A stretch of DNA of 64,000 nt from Streptomyces phaeoluteigriseus (GCF_001896135.2 NZ_MPOH02000001.1:26272-90271), one strand, 5' to 3'; shown: positions 9,802 through 18,398, numbered from the stretch's first letter. The notes: generated by a model from the sequence alone, not told the origin. Numbers and translations are program-made.

Positions 9802-10680
9802 ATGGACGGCCTGCGCCGGCACAAGAGCATGTTCCTGCTGCCGGGACTGCTCACGCTCTTTCTGATCATCATTTTCCCGCTCCTGTTCACCATCCGTGTC
9901 AGCTTCTCCGGCTGGAACGTCAGCAACCCCCAGATGGACTTCATCGGAGGCGCCAACTACACGGCGATGCTGCACGACAGTCGCTTCTGGGCCTCCATCA
10001 CCCGGTTGCTCCTGCTGGCGGGCGGCACGGTCCTGATCCAGTACGTCATCGGGTTCGGTATGGCCCTGCTCGTCTGGCGCGAGGTACACGGCCGCAGATT
10101 CTGGCGGGTGCTCTTCCTCGTCCCCATGATGACCACGCCCGTGGTGATGGCCGCCATCTGGCAGACGATCTTCCATGAGTCACTGGGACCGGCGAACGAT
10201 CTGCTGGGGATGCTGGGCCTGACGAGAATCCCCTGGCTCACCGAGTCCGGTCCGGCGCTGGTCGCGTTGATGACCGTCGAGGTCTGGCAGTGGACGCCGT
10301 TCATGTTCCTGTTGCTCCTGGCCGGCCTTCTCAGCCTTCCCAGGGAACCGTTCATGGCCGCCGCGATCGACGGCGCCGGCACCTGGCGCACCTTCTGGAA
10401 GGTGACCTTCCCGCTGATGGCACCGGTCTCGGTCGCGGCGGTCATCATCCGGCTGATCGAGGCCTCCAAGCTGTCCGACAGCGTCTACGTGCTGACCTCC
10501 GGCGGCCCGGGGTCCTCCACGGAGACCCCGGGCTACTACCTCTACATCAAGGGCCTCCGCGATCAGCAGACCGGCTACGGCGGGGCGATGTCCCTGACCT
10601 ACCTCGTCCTGATGACCGTCACGCTCACGGTCGTCGCCGCCCTGCTCACCAGGGCACTCAAACTGAAGGGAGCCTCATGA
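9802..10680 (+). CDS. ABC transporter permease (MalF-like)
   Basis: A 292-residue integral membrane protein from ATG 9802, preceded by AAGGAG. About six transmembrane segments are visible, plus the cytoplasmic EAA loop (EPFMAAAIDGAGTWRTFWKVTFPLMAP) that contacts the ATPase. It belongs to the binding-protein-dependent transport inner-membrane family for sugars and polyols. It overlaps the next permease by four bases (ATGA), indicating translational coupling, and should form the channel as a heterodimer with it. Confidence 0.9.
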   Translation: MDGLRRHKSMFLLPGLLTLFLIIIFPLLFTIRVSFSGWNVSNPQMDFIGGANYTAMLHDSRFWASITRLLLLAGGTVLIQYVIGFGMALLVWREVHGRRFWRVLFLVPMMTTPVVMAAIWQTIFHESLGPANDLLGMLGLTRIPWLTESGPALVALMTVEVWQWTPFMFLLLLAGLLSLPREPFMAAAIDGAGTWRTFWKVTFPLMAPVSVAAVIIRLIEASKLSDSVYVLTSGGPGSSTETPGYYLYIKGLRDQQTGYGGAMSLTYLVLMTVTLTVVAALLTRALKLKGAS

Positions 10681-11522
10681 GGTCGCGCCTTTATCCCGTA
10701 TTCAAGTACACCGTGATCGCCCTGTGGGCGTGCTTCGTCGCGGGACCGTTCTTCTGGGCGATGACGACCAGTTTCAAGAACGCCAACGCCGTCCAGGGCG
10801 GTCCCACCTACATCCCCTGGGCGCAGTACGAGCCGACCCTCACCGGCTGGCGCAACATCTTCGGCGGAGCCGGCGGTATCGATGTGATCGATCCCTTCAT
10901 CAACAGCGCGATCATCACCATCGCCGCGTCCGCCATCAGCCTTGCCCTGGGATCCCTGGCCGCCTACGCGCTGTCCCGGTACCGGTTCAAGCTGGGCTTC
11001 ATCAAGAACAGCGACATCGTCTTCTTCTTCGTCTCCCAACGGATCATGCCGCCCGTCGTCCTGGTGATCCCCTTCTTCTACCTCCTGCAGTGGGGCGGCC
11101 TCCTGGACAGCATCCCCGGCCTGGTCATCGTGACGGTCGCTCTGCTGCTGCCGATCGCGGTCTGGGTGATGGTGGACTTCTTCAACGGCATCCCCCGGGA
11201 GATCGACGAGATGGCGATGCTGGACGGCTGCCCCCCGTTCCAGACCTTCGTACGGGCGATCCTGCCGAACTCCCTGCCCGGGTTGACCGTGGCGGCGATG
11301 TTCTGCGCCGTGTTCGGCTGGAACGACTTCTTCTTCGCCTTCCGGCTGACCTTCACCGAGGTCCAGACCCTGCCCCAGGCGGTCGTCGCCCTCAACTCCT
11401 CCATTCCACCGTGGTGGACGCTGTCAGCCGCCGCGCTCTTCGGTGTGGCACCGCTGGTCCTGCTCGCCCTCTGGGTGGAGCGCCTACTGTCCAAGGGGAA
11501 CCTGTCGGGAGCGGTCCGATGA
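10677..11522 (+). CDS. ABC transporter permease (MalG-like)
   Basis: A 281-residue permease starting inside the stop of the previous gene (ATGA overlap). It has about six hydrophobic segments and the EAA loop IPREIDEMAMLDGCPPFQTFVRAILPNSLPG. It is the second half of the heterodimeric channel and itself overlaps the first ATPase gene by four bases. Operon position and overlap make joint expression nearly certain. Confidence 0.9.
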   Translation: MRSRLYPVFKYTVIALWACFVAGPFFWAMTTSFKNANAVQGGPTYIPWAQYEPTLTGWRNIFGGAGGIDVIDPFINSAIITIAASAISLALGSLAAYALSRYRFKLGFIKNSDIVFFFVSQRIMPPVVLVIPFFYLLQWGGLLDSIPGLVIVTVALLLPIAVWVMVDFFNGIPREIDEMAMLDGCPPFQTFVRAILPNSLPGLTVAAMFCAVFGWNDFFFAFRLTFTEVQTLPQAVVALNSSIPPWWTLSAAALFGVAPLVLLALWVERLLSKGNLSGAVR

Positions 11523-12607
11523 ACCTCAGCGCCACTGATCTGTCCCTGACCGTCGACGGCGTCGACCACCTCAAGAACGTGACCGCCACCTTCCCGCCGG
11601 GACGGCTCCACACCGTCATCGGCCGGACGATGGCCGGGAAGACGACGCTGCTGCGGGCCCTGGCCGGCCTGCAGAAAGTGGACTCCGGCTCGCTGACGCT
11701 GGCGGGATCCGACTTCCTGAAGACGCCGGTGTGGCGGCGCGACACCGCCATGGTCTACCAGCAGTTCATCAACTACCCGCATCTCAATGTGTTCGACAAC
11801 GTGGCCTTCCCGCTGAAGCGGGCCGGGCTGTCACGGCACGAGATCCAGCGGCGGGTCCGGCAGAGCCTGGCGAGCGTGGGGCTTGCGGACTTCGAGAAGC
11901 GCAAGCCCTCCCAGCTCTCCGGCGGCCAGCAGCAGCGCGTCGCGATGGCTCGCGCCCTGGCCCGCGGTACCGGCATCCTCCTGCTCGACGAGCCGCTGGC
12001 GAACCTGGACTACAAGTTGCGCGAACAACTGCGCGACGAGTTCAAGGCTCTCTTCTCGGACCGGGGCGACACGATCGTCATCTACACGACCACCGAACCC
12101 GCCGAGGCGATGATGCTCGGCGACGTGGTCCTGGTCATGCACGAGGGGCGGATCATCCAGACCGGCACCCCGCAGGAGGTCTTCGAACGTCCGGCGACCA
12201 CCACGGTGGCGTCCATCATCAACGACCCGCCCATGAACATCTTCGGCGGCCGGACCGAGGGTGGCCAGGTCACGGTGGCCGGCTTCCAGGCCACGCACGT
12301 CTCCGCGCACCTGACCGACCTGCCCGACGGCGCCTACCAGTTCGGCCTGCGCGCCACCGACGTCAGCCTGGCTTCCAGCGGGGTCGAGGCCGAGGTCACC
12401 TTCGTCGAGATCTCCGGCTCGGAGACCTTCGTCCATGTGGTCGTCGGCGAGACCCCCTTCGTCGTACAGATCGAGGGCATCCACGACGTCGCCCTCGGCG
12501 ACCTGGTCAAACTTCAGCTCCGTCCCGACCGGCTGTTCGCCTTCGACGAGCAGGGGACGCTCGTGCGAACACCTTCATACGATCTCGCTTCAGTGGAAAG
12601 GCGTTGA
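11519..12607 (+). CDS. ABC transporter ATPase with degenerate H-loop
   Basis: A 362-residue ATPase of the MalK/UgpC type with a C-terminal regulatory domain. Walker A is GRTMAGKTT (35-43), the signature LSGGQ is intact (133-137), and Walker B is ILLLDEP (153-159). The switch histidine is replaced: the segment reads YTTTEPAEAM, with Thr at about residue 192 where YVTHDQ is usual. GlpS-type ATPases of two-ATPase glycerol importers show a similar pattern. It likely pairs with the following ATPase to make a heterodimer with only one fully canonical ATP site. Confidence 0.88.
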   Translation: MNLSATDLSLTVDGVDHLKNVTATFPPGRLHTVIGRTMAGKTTLLRALAGLQKVDSGSLTLAGSDFLKTPVWRRDTAMVYQQFINYPHLNVFDNVAFPLKRAGLSRHEIQRRVRQSLASVGLADFEKRKPSQLSGGQQQRVAMARALARGTGILLLDEPLANLDYKLREQLRDEFKALFSDRGDTIVIYTTTEPAEAMMLGDVVLVMHEGRIIQTGTPQEVFERPATTTVASIINDPPMNIFGGRTEGGQVTVAGFQATHVSAHLTDLPDGAYQFGLRATDVSLASSGVEAEVTFVEISGSETFVHVVVGETPFVVQIEGIHDVALGDLVKLQLRPDRLFAFDEQGTLVRTPSYDLASVERR

Positions 12608-12608
12608 C

Positions 12609-13688
12609 ATGGCGCAGTTGGACATCGTCGACGTCGGGCACGCGTATGCGCCGGGTGCCGAGGAGGAGCAGTGGGCCCTCAAGCCGCTGAAGCTGACCTT
12701 CGAGTCCGGCAGGACCTATGCGCTGGTCGGTCCCTCGGGCTGCGGCAAGACGACGCTGCTGAACATCTTGTCCGGCCTGGTCAGACCATCCCGGGGGCAG
12801 GTGCTGTTCGACGGCGTCGACGTCACCGCCCTGCCCACGAAGGCGCGCAACATCGCCCAGGTCTTCCAGTTCCCCGTCATCTACAGGTCGATGACGGTCT
12901 ACGAGAACCTCGCCTTCCCGCTGCAGTGCCGGCGCTGGGACAAGGCGAGGATCGACGCCAAGGTCCAGCAGGTCGCCGAGGCCCTGGACCTGCACGACCG
13001 GCTGCGCCAGCCCGCCCGTGGCCTCACCGCCGACGACAAGCAGCTGATCTCGCTCGGCCGCGGCCTGGTCCGTGACGACGTGGCGGCCGTCCTGATGGAC
13101 GAGCCGCTGACCGTCATCGACCCACAGCTGAAGCACTCGCTGCGGCGCAGGATCCGTGAGATCACCGAACAGTTCCGGCCCACGGTGATCTATGTGACCC
13201 ACGACCAGTACGAGGCGATGAGCTTCGCGCAGGAGTTGCTGGTCATGAAGGACGGCCGTGCCGTGCAGCAGGGCACCCCGGAGCAACTCTTCGAGGCGCC
13301 CTCCTCCACCTACGTCGGCTACTTCATTGGCTCACCTGCGATGAACTTCCTGACCGTCGACCGAGGCGACGGGCCCTTCGAGCTGGGCGGCCGGACGCTG
13401 TCCGCTGCCTGGGACATCCCCCACAGCACGACTGACGTCCAGGTCGGCGTCCGGCCCGAATACGTCAGGGTCGTCACGGACCCCGGCCTCAACACCTTCC
13501 CCGGCCGACTGCGGGGAGTCAGCGACCACGGCGCGCAGCGCGTGCTCGACGTGGAGGTCGCCGGGCAACTCGTCAGGGCCAAGACGCCGCGGGAGGAGGG
13601 AGTTCCGGTCGGCGAGGAGGTCCTCGTGCACCTGCCGCGCGCCAAGGTCCTTCCGTACGCGGGCGGCCAGTTGGTACTCCGGTCGTAA
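12609..13688 (+). CDS. ABC transporter ATPase with degenerate signature motif
   Basis: A 359-residue ATPase from ATG 12609, preceded by GGAAAGG. Walker A (GPSGCGKTT, 41-49), Walker B (AVLMDEP, 160-166) and the H-loop (THDQ, His198) are canonical. The signature LSGGQ is replaced by LTADD (139-143). This is the mirror image of its partner, which has the signature but lacks the switch His. Both therefore contribute their intact motifs to one composite site. It is the last gene of the operon, and no terminator hairpin is evident in the following 150 bp. Confidence 0.88.
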   Translation: MAQLDIVDVGHAYAPGAEEEQWALKPLKLTFESGRTYALVGPSGCGKTTLLNILSGLVRPSRGQVLFDGVDVTALPTKARNIAQVFQFPVIYRSMTVYENLAFPLQCRRWDKARIDAKVQQVAEALDLHDRLRQPARGLTADDKQLISLGRGLVRDDVAAVLMDEPLTVIDPQLKHSLRRRIREITEQFRPTVIYVTHDQYEAMSFAQELLVMKDGRAVQQGTPEQLFEAPSSTYVGYFIGSPAMNFLTVDRGDGPFELGGRTLSAAWDIPHSTTDVQVGVRPEYVRVVTDPGLNTFPGRLRGVSDHGAQRVLDVEVAGQLVRAKTPREEGVPVGEEVLVHLPRAKVLPYAGGQLVLRS

Positions 13689-13930
13689 CGTCCGCCGGGC
13701 ATGCCCGCGCCCCTGCCGCGCAGCGCGTTGGGGGCCGCGGGCCGTCCGGCGCAGTGCCGCGACGCGCCGGCCGTCGGGGGTCCGTAAGCCGGCGACGGCA
13801 AGCCGAACTCGTACGATCGTGTCGCCATGAGTCCTGATGGCGCGGCCGGAAAGAAGGCAGAGCCCCAGCTGCCCGTAAGTCGCCTCGTCGTCCCTGCCCG
13901 CGACGTACGCGACGCCTGTTCGATGCAGGA

Positions 13931-13956
13931 CATACAGACATCACATACAGACATCA
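13931..13956. repeat. 13-bp tandem duplication
   Basis: Two perfect adjacent copies of CATACAGACATCA sit 14 bp before the start of the monooxygenase gene. They lie inside a 48-codon frame (13827-13973) that overlaps the monooxygenase start by four bases (ATGA). It may be a regulator site or a slippage duplication. Confidence 0.8.
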
Positions 13957-13969
13957 GCGAAGGAATCCC

Positions 13970-14302
13970 ATGATCTTCATCACCGCCAAGTTCCGAGTCC
14001 GTCCCGAGCATGCCGACCGCTGGCCCGAGATCGCCGCCGACTTCACCCGGGCCACGCGCGCCGAGCCCGGCTGCCTGTGGTTCGACTGGTCGCGCAGCGT
14101 GGAGGAGCCGACGGAGTACGTCCTGGTCGAGGCCTTCCGCGACGACGAGGCCGGGGCCACGCATGTGCAGTCCGCGCACTTCAAGGCTGCGCAGCGGACG
14201 CTGCCGCCCCATCTGCTCGAGACGCCGCGCATCGTGAACGCGACCGTTCCGCAGGACGACTGGTCGCTCCTCGGGGAGATGGCGGTTCCCGAACAGGAGT
14301 AG
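13970..14302 (+). CDS. putative quinol/antibiotic-biosynthesis-type monooxygenase (ABM domain)
   Basis: A 110-residue single-domain protein starting MIFITAKFRVRPEHADRW, with the alternating pattern and conserved PGCLWFDWSRS/EYVLVEAFRD motifs of the ABM (YgiN-like) ferredoxin-fold family. These cofactor-independent proteins oxidise quinols or act on reactive aromatics in the cytoplasm. The start is preceded by AAGGAA. A 48-codon upstream frame overlaps it by ATGA but is not recognisable as a protein. Confidence 0.85.
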   Translation: MIFITAKFRVRPEHADRWPEIAADFTRATRAEPGCLWFDWSRSVEEPTEYVLVEAFRDDEAGATHVQSAHFKAAQRTLPPHLLETPRIVNATVPQDDWSLLGEMAVPEQE

Positions 14303-14807
14303 CTCTGCTCAGAAACCGTTGTCCTTGCGGACCTGAGGGCTGTGTTTCCGCTGGGCGCAGGACCGGAGTCTCCCTGACGAGGTCGAGCCGCTTGCGTCAC
14401 CGGTGGGGCGGCGGTGAAGACCCGTCCGTCACCCAGCAGTGCCCACAACACGCTCGCGGACAGCGGGCCAGGGCGATCACGACCGGCCTGGACGTTTTGC
14501 AGCCCTCGCCACTCCTCTTCGAGGTGGCAGTCGCGGTTCGGTCCTTCGCGGATGATGCCGGTCTGCGCGGACATGCTCTCCGCGCTTGCTCCGGACCTCG
14601 CCGGATATGCCGGCCCGGTGCTGGACCGCTCCCGCGACCGTGTCTTCGCTCTCGACGAGTTCGCTCGGGTCCGGCCCATCGCAGACCCGTACTGGCCGGA
14701 CGCAGGCACCCCGCCGGGTGCCTGCCACCAACCACCGCTCGCGCCGTCCGATACTTCCGCACCCCAGCCACGCCTCGTGGGCCGAACTGCCGTACCAGGC
14801 CGTGGAC
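14303..14807. other. no recognisable gene
   Basis: About 500 bp between the monooxygenase and the convergent VOC gene. Open frames exist, but their products have no recognisable motif or credible starts. It may contain decayed coding sequence; I see no hairpin or repeat worth naming. Confidence 0.4.
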
Positions 14808-15209
14808 TCAGACGGTCCAGTCGCGTGAGCACAGGACGAGGAAGTACTTGTCGGGGTCGGCCACGGTCACGCCGTACTTGTCCCAGTAGGGGTTGTGCGC
14901 GGGTGTCTTGGTGCCCCCGTGGGCCACCAGGCGGTCGACCAGCGACGGGTCGACCGGAGCGCCGAGGTAGACGACGAACAGGTCGTCCGGTGTCGGGGTG
15001 GGATCGATCGGTCGTTCGGGGTCATGGGTGAGTTCGAAGTGCCAGGCGGCGCCCGGCGGCCCGACCATGAGCAAGTCGTGTTCGCCTGGCACCCGTTCAG
15101 TGGTCCGCCATATCACCTCGAGTCCGAGACCCGCGACGTAGAAGTGTTCCGCGGCGGCGAGGTCTCTCGAGGGCCGAGCCATACGGATGCGGGTCGTGGA
15201 GTCGATCAC
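14808..15209 (-). CDS. VOC (glyoxalase/bleomycin-resistance fold) protein
   Basis: A 133-residue protein with the paired beta-alpha-beta-beta-beta modules of the vicinal oxygen chelate superfamily (MARPSRDLAAAEHFYVAGLGLEV at the start, NPYWDKYGVTVADPDKY near the end). The C-terminal ADPDKY segment is the usual last metal-site region. Its start overlaps the stop of the upstream cupin gene by four bases, so the two are coupled. VOC proteins include glyoxalases, dioxygenases and drug-binding proteins; the ligand here is unknown. Confidence 0.85.
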   Translation of the reverse strand: MIDSTTRIRMARPSRDLAAAEHFYVAGLGLEVIWRTTERVPGEHDLLMVGPPGAAWHFELTHDPERPIDPTPTPDDLFVVYLGAPVDPSLVDRLVAHGGTKTPAHNPYWDKYGVTVADPDKYFLVLCSRDWTV

Positions 15210-15706
15210 GCGGAACCCTCCAGGGCGGCACGCCAGGCAGGGCTGTCGACGTAGTGGTTGTCGAAGCGCTCCGATGACTCGGCGATCTCCTTCGGGTCCG
15301 CCTCGCCACGCATCACCCGGCCGAGCAGGCGCAGGTAGTCGAACCTGCCCATCCCGGGGGTGAAGACGAACAGGACATCCGCTTCACAGCCCGGGGCAGC
15401 CGCGAACGCGTGCGGGGTGTGGGGCGGCACCGCGAGGAAGTCGCCTTCCTTCAGGACGGTGACTTCCTCGCCCACCAGCACCTGCAGAGCCCCTTTGATC
15501 ACGAAGAACAGTTCCGTTGCGCGGGTGTGGAAGTGGGCCGGCGCCCCTGCCCCACCCCTCGTGAAGGTGGACCGGTAGCTCGTGAAGCCGCCTGTGGTGC
15601 CGTCCGAATCGGCCAGAAGGGTGATCACACTGCTCGGGTCGGAGCAGGTCTCGGCGTCTGCGTGGCGGGTCAGCACCGCCGCGGGCGGAATGTTGGTCTC
15701 GGACAT
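15206..15706 (-). CDS. cupin-domain protein
   Basis: A 166-residue cupin from ATG 15706, chosen because GAGGAG lies 9 bp upstream; an ATG at 15733 is possible. The first cupin motif is visible as PAHFHTRATELFFVIKGALQVLVG and the second as GDFLAVPPHTPHAFAA, giving three metal-binding His and one Glu. The C-terminal part resembles the regulatory cupins found beside detoxification genes. It forms a two-gene operon with the VOC protein. Its role may be a small-molecule dioxygenase or isomerase. Confidence 0.85.
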   Translation of the reverse strand: MSETNIPPAAVLTRHADAETCSDPSSVITLLADSDGTTGGFTSYRSTFTRGGAGAPAHFHTRATELFFVIKGALQVLVGEEVTVLKEGDFLAVPPHTPHAFAAAPGCEADVLFVFTPGMGRFDYLRLLGRVMRGEADPKEIAESSERFDNHYVDSPAWRAALEGSA

Positions 15707-15797
15707 GGTGGGTGTCTCCTCGTTCATGATCATGATCCTAGGATCTTGAGTAGCTCTCGTATTCGGGTGCGGGGTGCGTCGAGGCCGGCCGGGTGTT

Positions 15798-15995
15798 TCA
15801 GCCGCCCAGTGTGATCAGGGCCGCGATAGCCGGGCCGAAGGCGCCGCCCAGCTGATAGCAGAGGTTGAACAGACCGATCGCCGTGGGGCGCTGGGCGGCC
15901 GGCGCTGTCTGGGCGGCGTACACCGCCAGCGTCGCCTGGCCCGCACTCGTCGCGAGGACTGCCAGCGTCGCGACCCGCGGATTGAGTTGAGTGTC
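15798..15995 (-). pseudogene. C-terminal fragment of an MFS transporter
   Basis: The frame reads ATLAVLATSAGQATLAVYAAQ, then IGLFNLCYQLGGAFGPAIAALI before a stop, which matches the last two transmembrane helices of major facilitator exporters. Nothing recognisable as MFS precedes it, and homology ends abruptly near 15995, beyond which an unrelated gene lies on the other strand. This is a deletion remnant. Confidence 0.6.
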
Positions 15996-16060
15996 AAAGA
16001 CCCCGGCGCAACCTCCGCCGAAAAGTGCTGCTGGCCCACGGGACTGCCTATGGTTCAGGC

Positions 16061-16441
16061 ATGTCATCTCTCAGTGTCAGTCCGGACCCGCGGTCCGGCG
16101 ATGTGCCGCCTGATCGCCGGATGCCGTCCGGGGTGGACCGTGTGATCACGGGATTGTCGTGCTGGTGGGTGGCTGCTCCCCTTCTCTTGCTGACCCCTGT
16201 GATCGCTCGTGCGATGGGGTTTCCGGAGGTGCGGGAGGAGTTCGGCAGGATATTCGGGTTGGCTGCTCTGGGCAGTGCGGTGGTCGCGCCTGCTGTGGGG
16301 TTCGTGGTGGCGCTCATCGGGCGTCGGCGGCGGGCTCGCCGGCGCTTCGCCATCATGGGAGCGGTGTCCAGCGTGCCGGTCCTCTTCTTCTGGGTCTTCG
16401 GTGTACTGCTCGCCGAGTGCCCTGATGGCTATCACTGCTAG
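16061..16441 (+). CDS. small hypothetical membrane protein
   Basis: A 126-residue protein with three hydrophobic segments (around residues 29-45, 63-85 and 98-118) separated by an Arg-rich cytoplasmic loop (GRRRRARRRF). The last residues are ECPDGYHC. No family is recognised. The ATG at 16061 is preferred over an upstream ATG because the extra residues are not protein-like, although the ribosome binding site is weak. It lies 48 bp before a VOC gene in the same direction. Confidence 0.6.
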   Translation: MSSLSVSPDPRSGDVPPDRRMPSGVDRVITGLSCWWVAAPLLLLTPVIARAMGFPEVREEFGRIFGLAALGSAVVAPAVGFVVALIGRRRRARRRFAIMGAVSSVPVLFFWVFGVLLAECPDGYHC

Positions 16442-16489
16442 TGCCGCATCAGGCAACGTTCGCCCCGGGTGGTCTGCGACGATGGCGCC

Positions 16490-16822
16490 ATGGACGAGGA
16501 AGTGATTCCCATTCTTCGCGTCGAGGACGCTGCGGCGGCGATCGCGTGGTACGAACGACTGGGTTTCGCCAAGCAGTGGGAACACCGCTTCGAACCGGGA
16601 CTTCCCGCGTTCGTCGAGGTCGCCCGGGGCGGGGTGCGGTTGTTCTTGTCGGAGCACAAGGGAGATGCCCGCCCCGGCACGTTGGTGTACCTCCGCGTTC
16701 GTGACGTCGAGGCCATCGCCTCCGAGTTCGGTGTGCAGGCGAAGGACGCTCCGTGGGCGCGTGAGATCGAGCTGCGCGACCCTGACGGCAACCGGCTTCG
16801 GATCGGCACGCCGACGGAATGA
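16490..16822 (+). CDS. VOC/bleomycin-resistance-like protein
   Basis: A 110-residue protein with the classical single-subunit bleomycin-binding pattern: ILRVEDAAAAIAWYERLGF, FVEVARGGVRLFLSEH and ELRDPDGNRLRIG. Such proteins dimerise and sequester drugs or act as metal-dependent enzymes. The start at MDEEV is preferred because it aligns with the family's first strand. The preceding membrane-protein gene may be cotranscribed. Confidence 0.85.
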   Translation: MDEEVIPILRVEDAAAAIAWYERLGFAKQWEHRFEPGLPAFVEVARGGVRLFLSEHKGDARPGTLVYLRVRDVEAIASEFGVQAKDAPWAREIELRDPDGNRLRIGTPTE

Positions 16823-17262
16823 CACTCACCGGCAGGGCGCGGCAGGGAAGCTGGGCACGGTCGCCCCGGCGTCTTCGGTTGCTTCCTCGACGCCGTTCAC
16901 CGCAGCGCGGCAACACCGTTCCCCATGGCCGGCCGACCGAAGGAGTGCCCGCGCCTGCGAAGGTCGAGCGGCACCTGGAAGCGGCACTCGACCCGTCCGC
17001 ACTGGTCCGCCTGGGCAGCCAGGTCGGCCCGTGCGCCACCTGCCAGCGCAAACCCAGTGATACGGCCGTGGCGGCAGCCCACTCTGCCAGTGGTGCATGA
17101 CCCCTTCTGTCATCCAGGCGTGGGGCGCCGCCGTCGGCCACCCCAGGACCCGTCCCTGTAACTGCTGTCGCTCCGCTCGGCATGGCCGGCCCGCATTGCC
17201 CCACCCTCATGCAGGGCGATCGCCCGGTCCCGAGCGCCGTTCCCGGCCCTTGGAGGCTGCGC
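16823..17262. other. no recognisable gene
   Basis: About 440 bp separate the VOC gene from the convergent TetR gene. One forward frame contains a CATC pair, but the frame as a whole is not recognisable and has no good start. I see no clear terminator or repeat. Confidence 0.4.
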
Positions 17263-17898
17263 TCATGCCACGGCGTAGTGCCCGAGGGCCGGTTCGAGGA
17301 GTCGGAAGGCGTCGGCAGCCTCGTGCGCGACGACTGCGGCGATCTCGTCGTTCGTGCGGCCGGCGAGGGTCAGCTCCTGGATGCGGCGAAACAGGACGCG
17401 GTGTACCGCCGCGAGGAGGGCCGCGGCGGTGTGCGCCGTGATGTCGTCGGGGGAGGAACCTGTGGCCTCTGCGAGGGCTGCGGCGAGTACTTCTTCGCGC
17501 CGGTCGTGCAGCGTACGCAGGCAGGTGGAGAGAGTCGGGCTCTCGTGGATCATCCGGGAGAAGTCCGCGCCCGCGAAGCCGATGACCGGGTCCTGGGCGG
17601 CGACGCCCGCCTCGAAGGTACGGCGCAGCGCCCCGAGGGCGGATTCCCCGACGAGGCGGGCGGCCACGGCCTGGGCCAGACTCGCCACGAACGCGTCCTG
17701 GTGGTCGAAGGCCATGTCCTCCTTGCGCGGGAAGTAGTTGGTCACGGTCTTCTTCGCGACGCGGGCGGCGTTGGCGATCTCCGCGATGGTCGTCGACTCG
17801 AAGCCCTGCGCCATGAAGAGGCGGGTGGCGTGGTCGGAGATCAGCTGCCGGGTCTCGCGCTTCTTCGACTCGCGCAGCCCTGTGCTCTCGATACTCAT
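17263..17898 (-). CDS. TetR/AcrR family repressor
   Basis: A 211-residue regulator with the N-terminal helix-turn-helix clearly visible (RQLISDHATRLFMAQGFESTTIAEIANAARVAKKTVTNYF). The remainder is the helical ligand-binding domain. It is divergent from a VOC gene and a DHFR-like gene. A dyad that overlaps the presumed promoter of those genes lies between them, so it probably represses both its own gene and the divergent pair until a small molecule binds. Confidence 0.9.
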   Translation of the reverse strand: MSIESTGLRESKKRETRQLISDHATRLFMAQGFESTTIAEIANAARVAKKTVTNYFPRKEDMAFDHQDAFVASLAQAVAARLVGESALGALRRTFEAGVAAQDPVIGFAGADFSRMIHESPTLSTCLRTLHDRREEVLAAALAEATGSSPDDITAHTAAALLAAVHRVLFRRIQELTLAGRTNDEIAAVVAHEAADAFRLLEPALGHYAVA

Positions 17899-17929
17899 GG
17901 GGCAATCTTACTCTCGTAGCAAAATTATA

Positions 17930-17973
17930 TTGACTTCTTCCTTGCCTTCGACCTAATGTTACAACCAACGTAA
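17930..17973 (+). promoter_or_regulatory. promoter with overlapping TetR-type operator
   Basis: TTGACT (17930-17935), an 18-bp spacer and TAATGT (17954-17959) form a good sigma-70 type promoter reading toward the VOC gene. The dyad TTAC-N7-GTAA (17959-17973) begins at the last base of the -10 element and covers the start of transcription. This is a typical position for repression by the divergent TetR protein. The region is AT-rich compared with its surroundings. Confidence 0.6.
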
Positions 17974-18008
17974 GTTTGCTCCTCGCACCCCGACCCGAAG
18001 GAACCCGC

Positions 18009-18398
18009 GTGCAGATCACCGCTTCCACCGTCTCCCTCACCGTCGACGACGTGGCCGCGTCCCGCTCCTTCTTCACCACCCACCTCGGCTACGAGGAGCG
18101 CATGGCCGCCGACGGCTTTTCCTCGCTGAGCCGTCCCGACGCCGCAGCCGACGTCGTCCTGCTGCGCCGCGGCATGGAGATTCTGCCGAGCGATCAGCGC
18201 GATGAGCGCGCCCGTGGGCTCATCCTCGCGTTCACCCTTGACAGCGGCATCGCCCATGAAGAGGACAGACTCCGGGCCGCGGGCGTCGACATCACCATGC
18301 CGCTGCGTGAAGAGCCGTGGGGCGAACGCCTCTTCCAGATCACCGACCCCAACGGCGTCGTCGTCCAGTTCGTGGAGTGGGCCTCCCCCACGACGTGA
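18009..18398 (+). CDS. VOC family protein
   Basis: A 129-residue protein from GTG 18009, with GAAGGA 6 bp upstream. The sequence starts MQITASTVSLTVDDVAASRSFFTTHLGY and ends in ITDPNGVVVQFVEW, the hallmarks of two-module glyoxalase-fold proteins. It is the first gene under the TetR-controlled promoter and is followed 45 bp later by a DHFR-like reductase. The pair could form an inducible detoxification unit, but the substrate is unknown. Confidence 0.87.
   Translation: MQITASTVSLTVDDVAASRSFFTTHLGYEERMAADGFSSLSRPDAAADVVLLRRGMEILPSDQRDERARGLILAFTLDSGIAHEEDRLRAAGVDITMPLREEPWGERLFQITDPNGVVVQFVEWASPTT

Noticed and set aside
6892..10176. A 1094-residue open frame antisense to the dehydrogenase and binding-protein genes
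   Set aside because: It is the usual long antisense frame of GC-rich DNA. The forward strand carries recognised enzymes with ribosome binding sites, and the antisense product has no motif.
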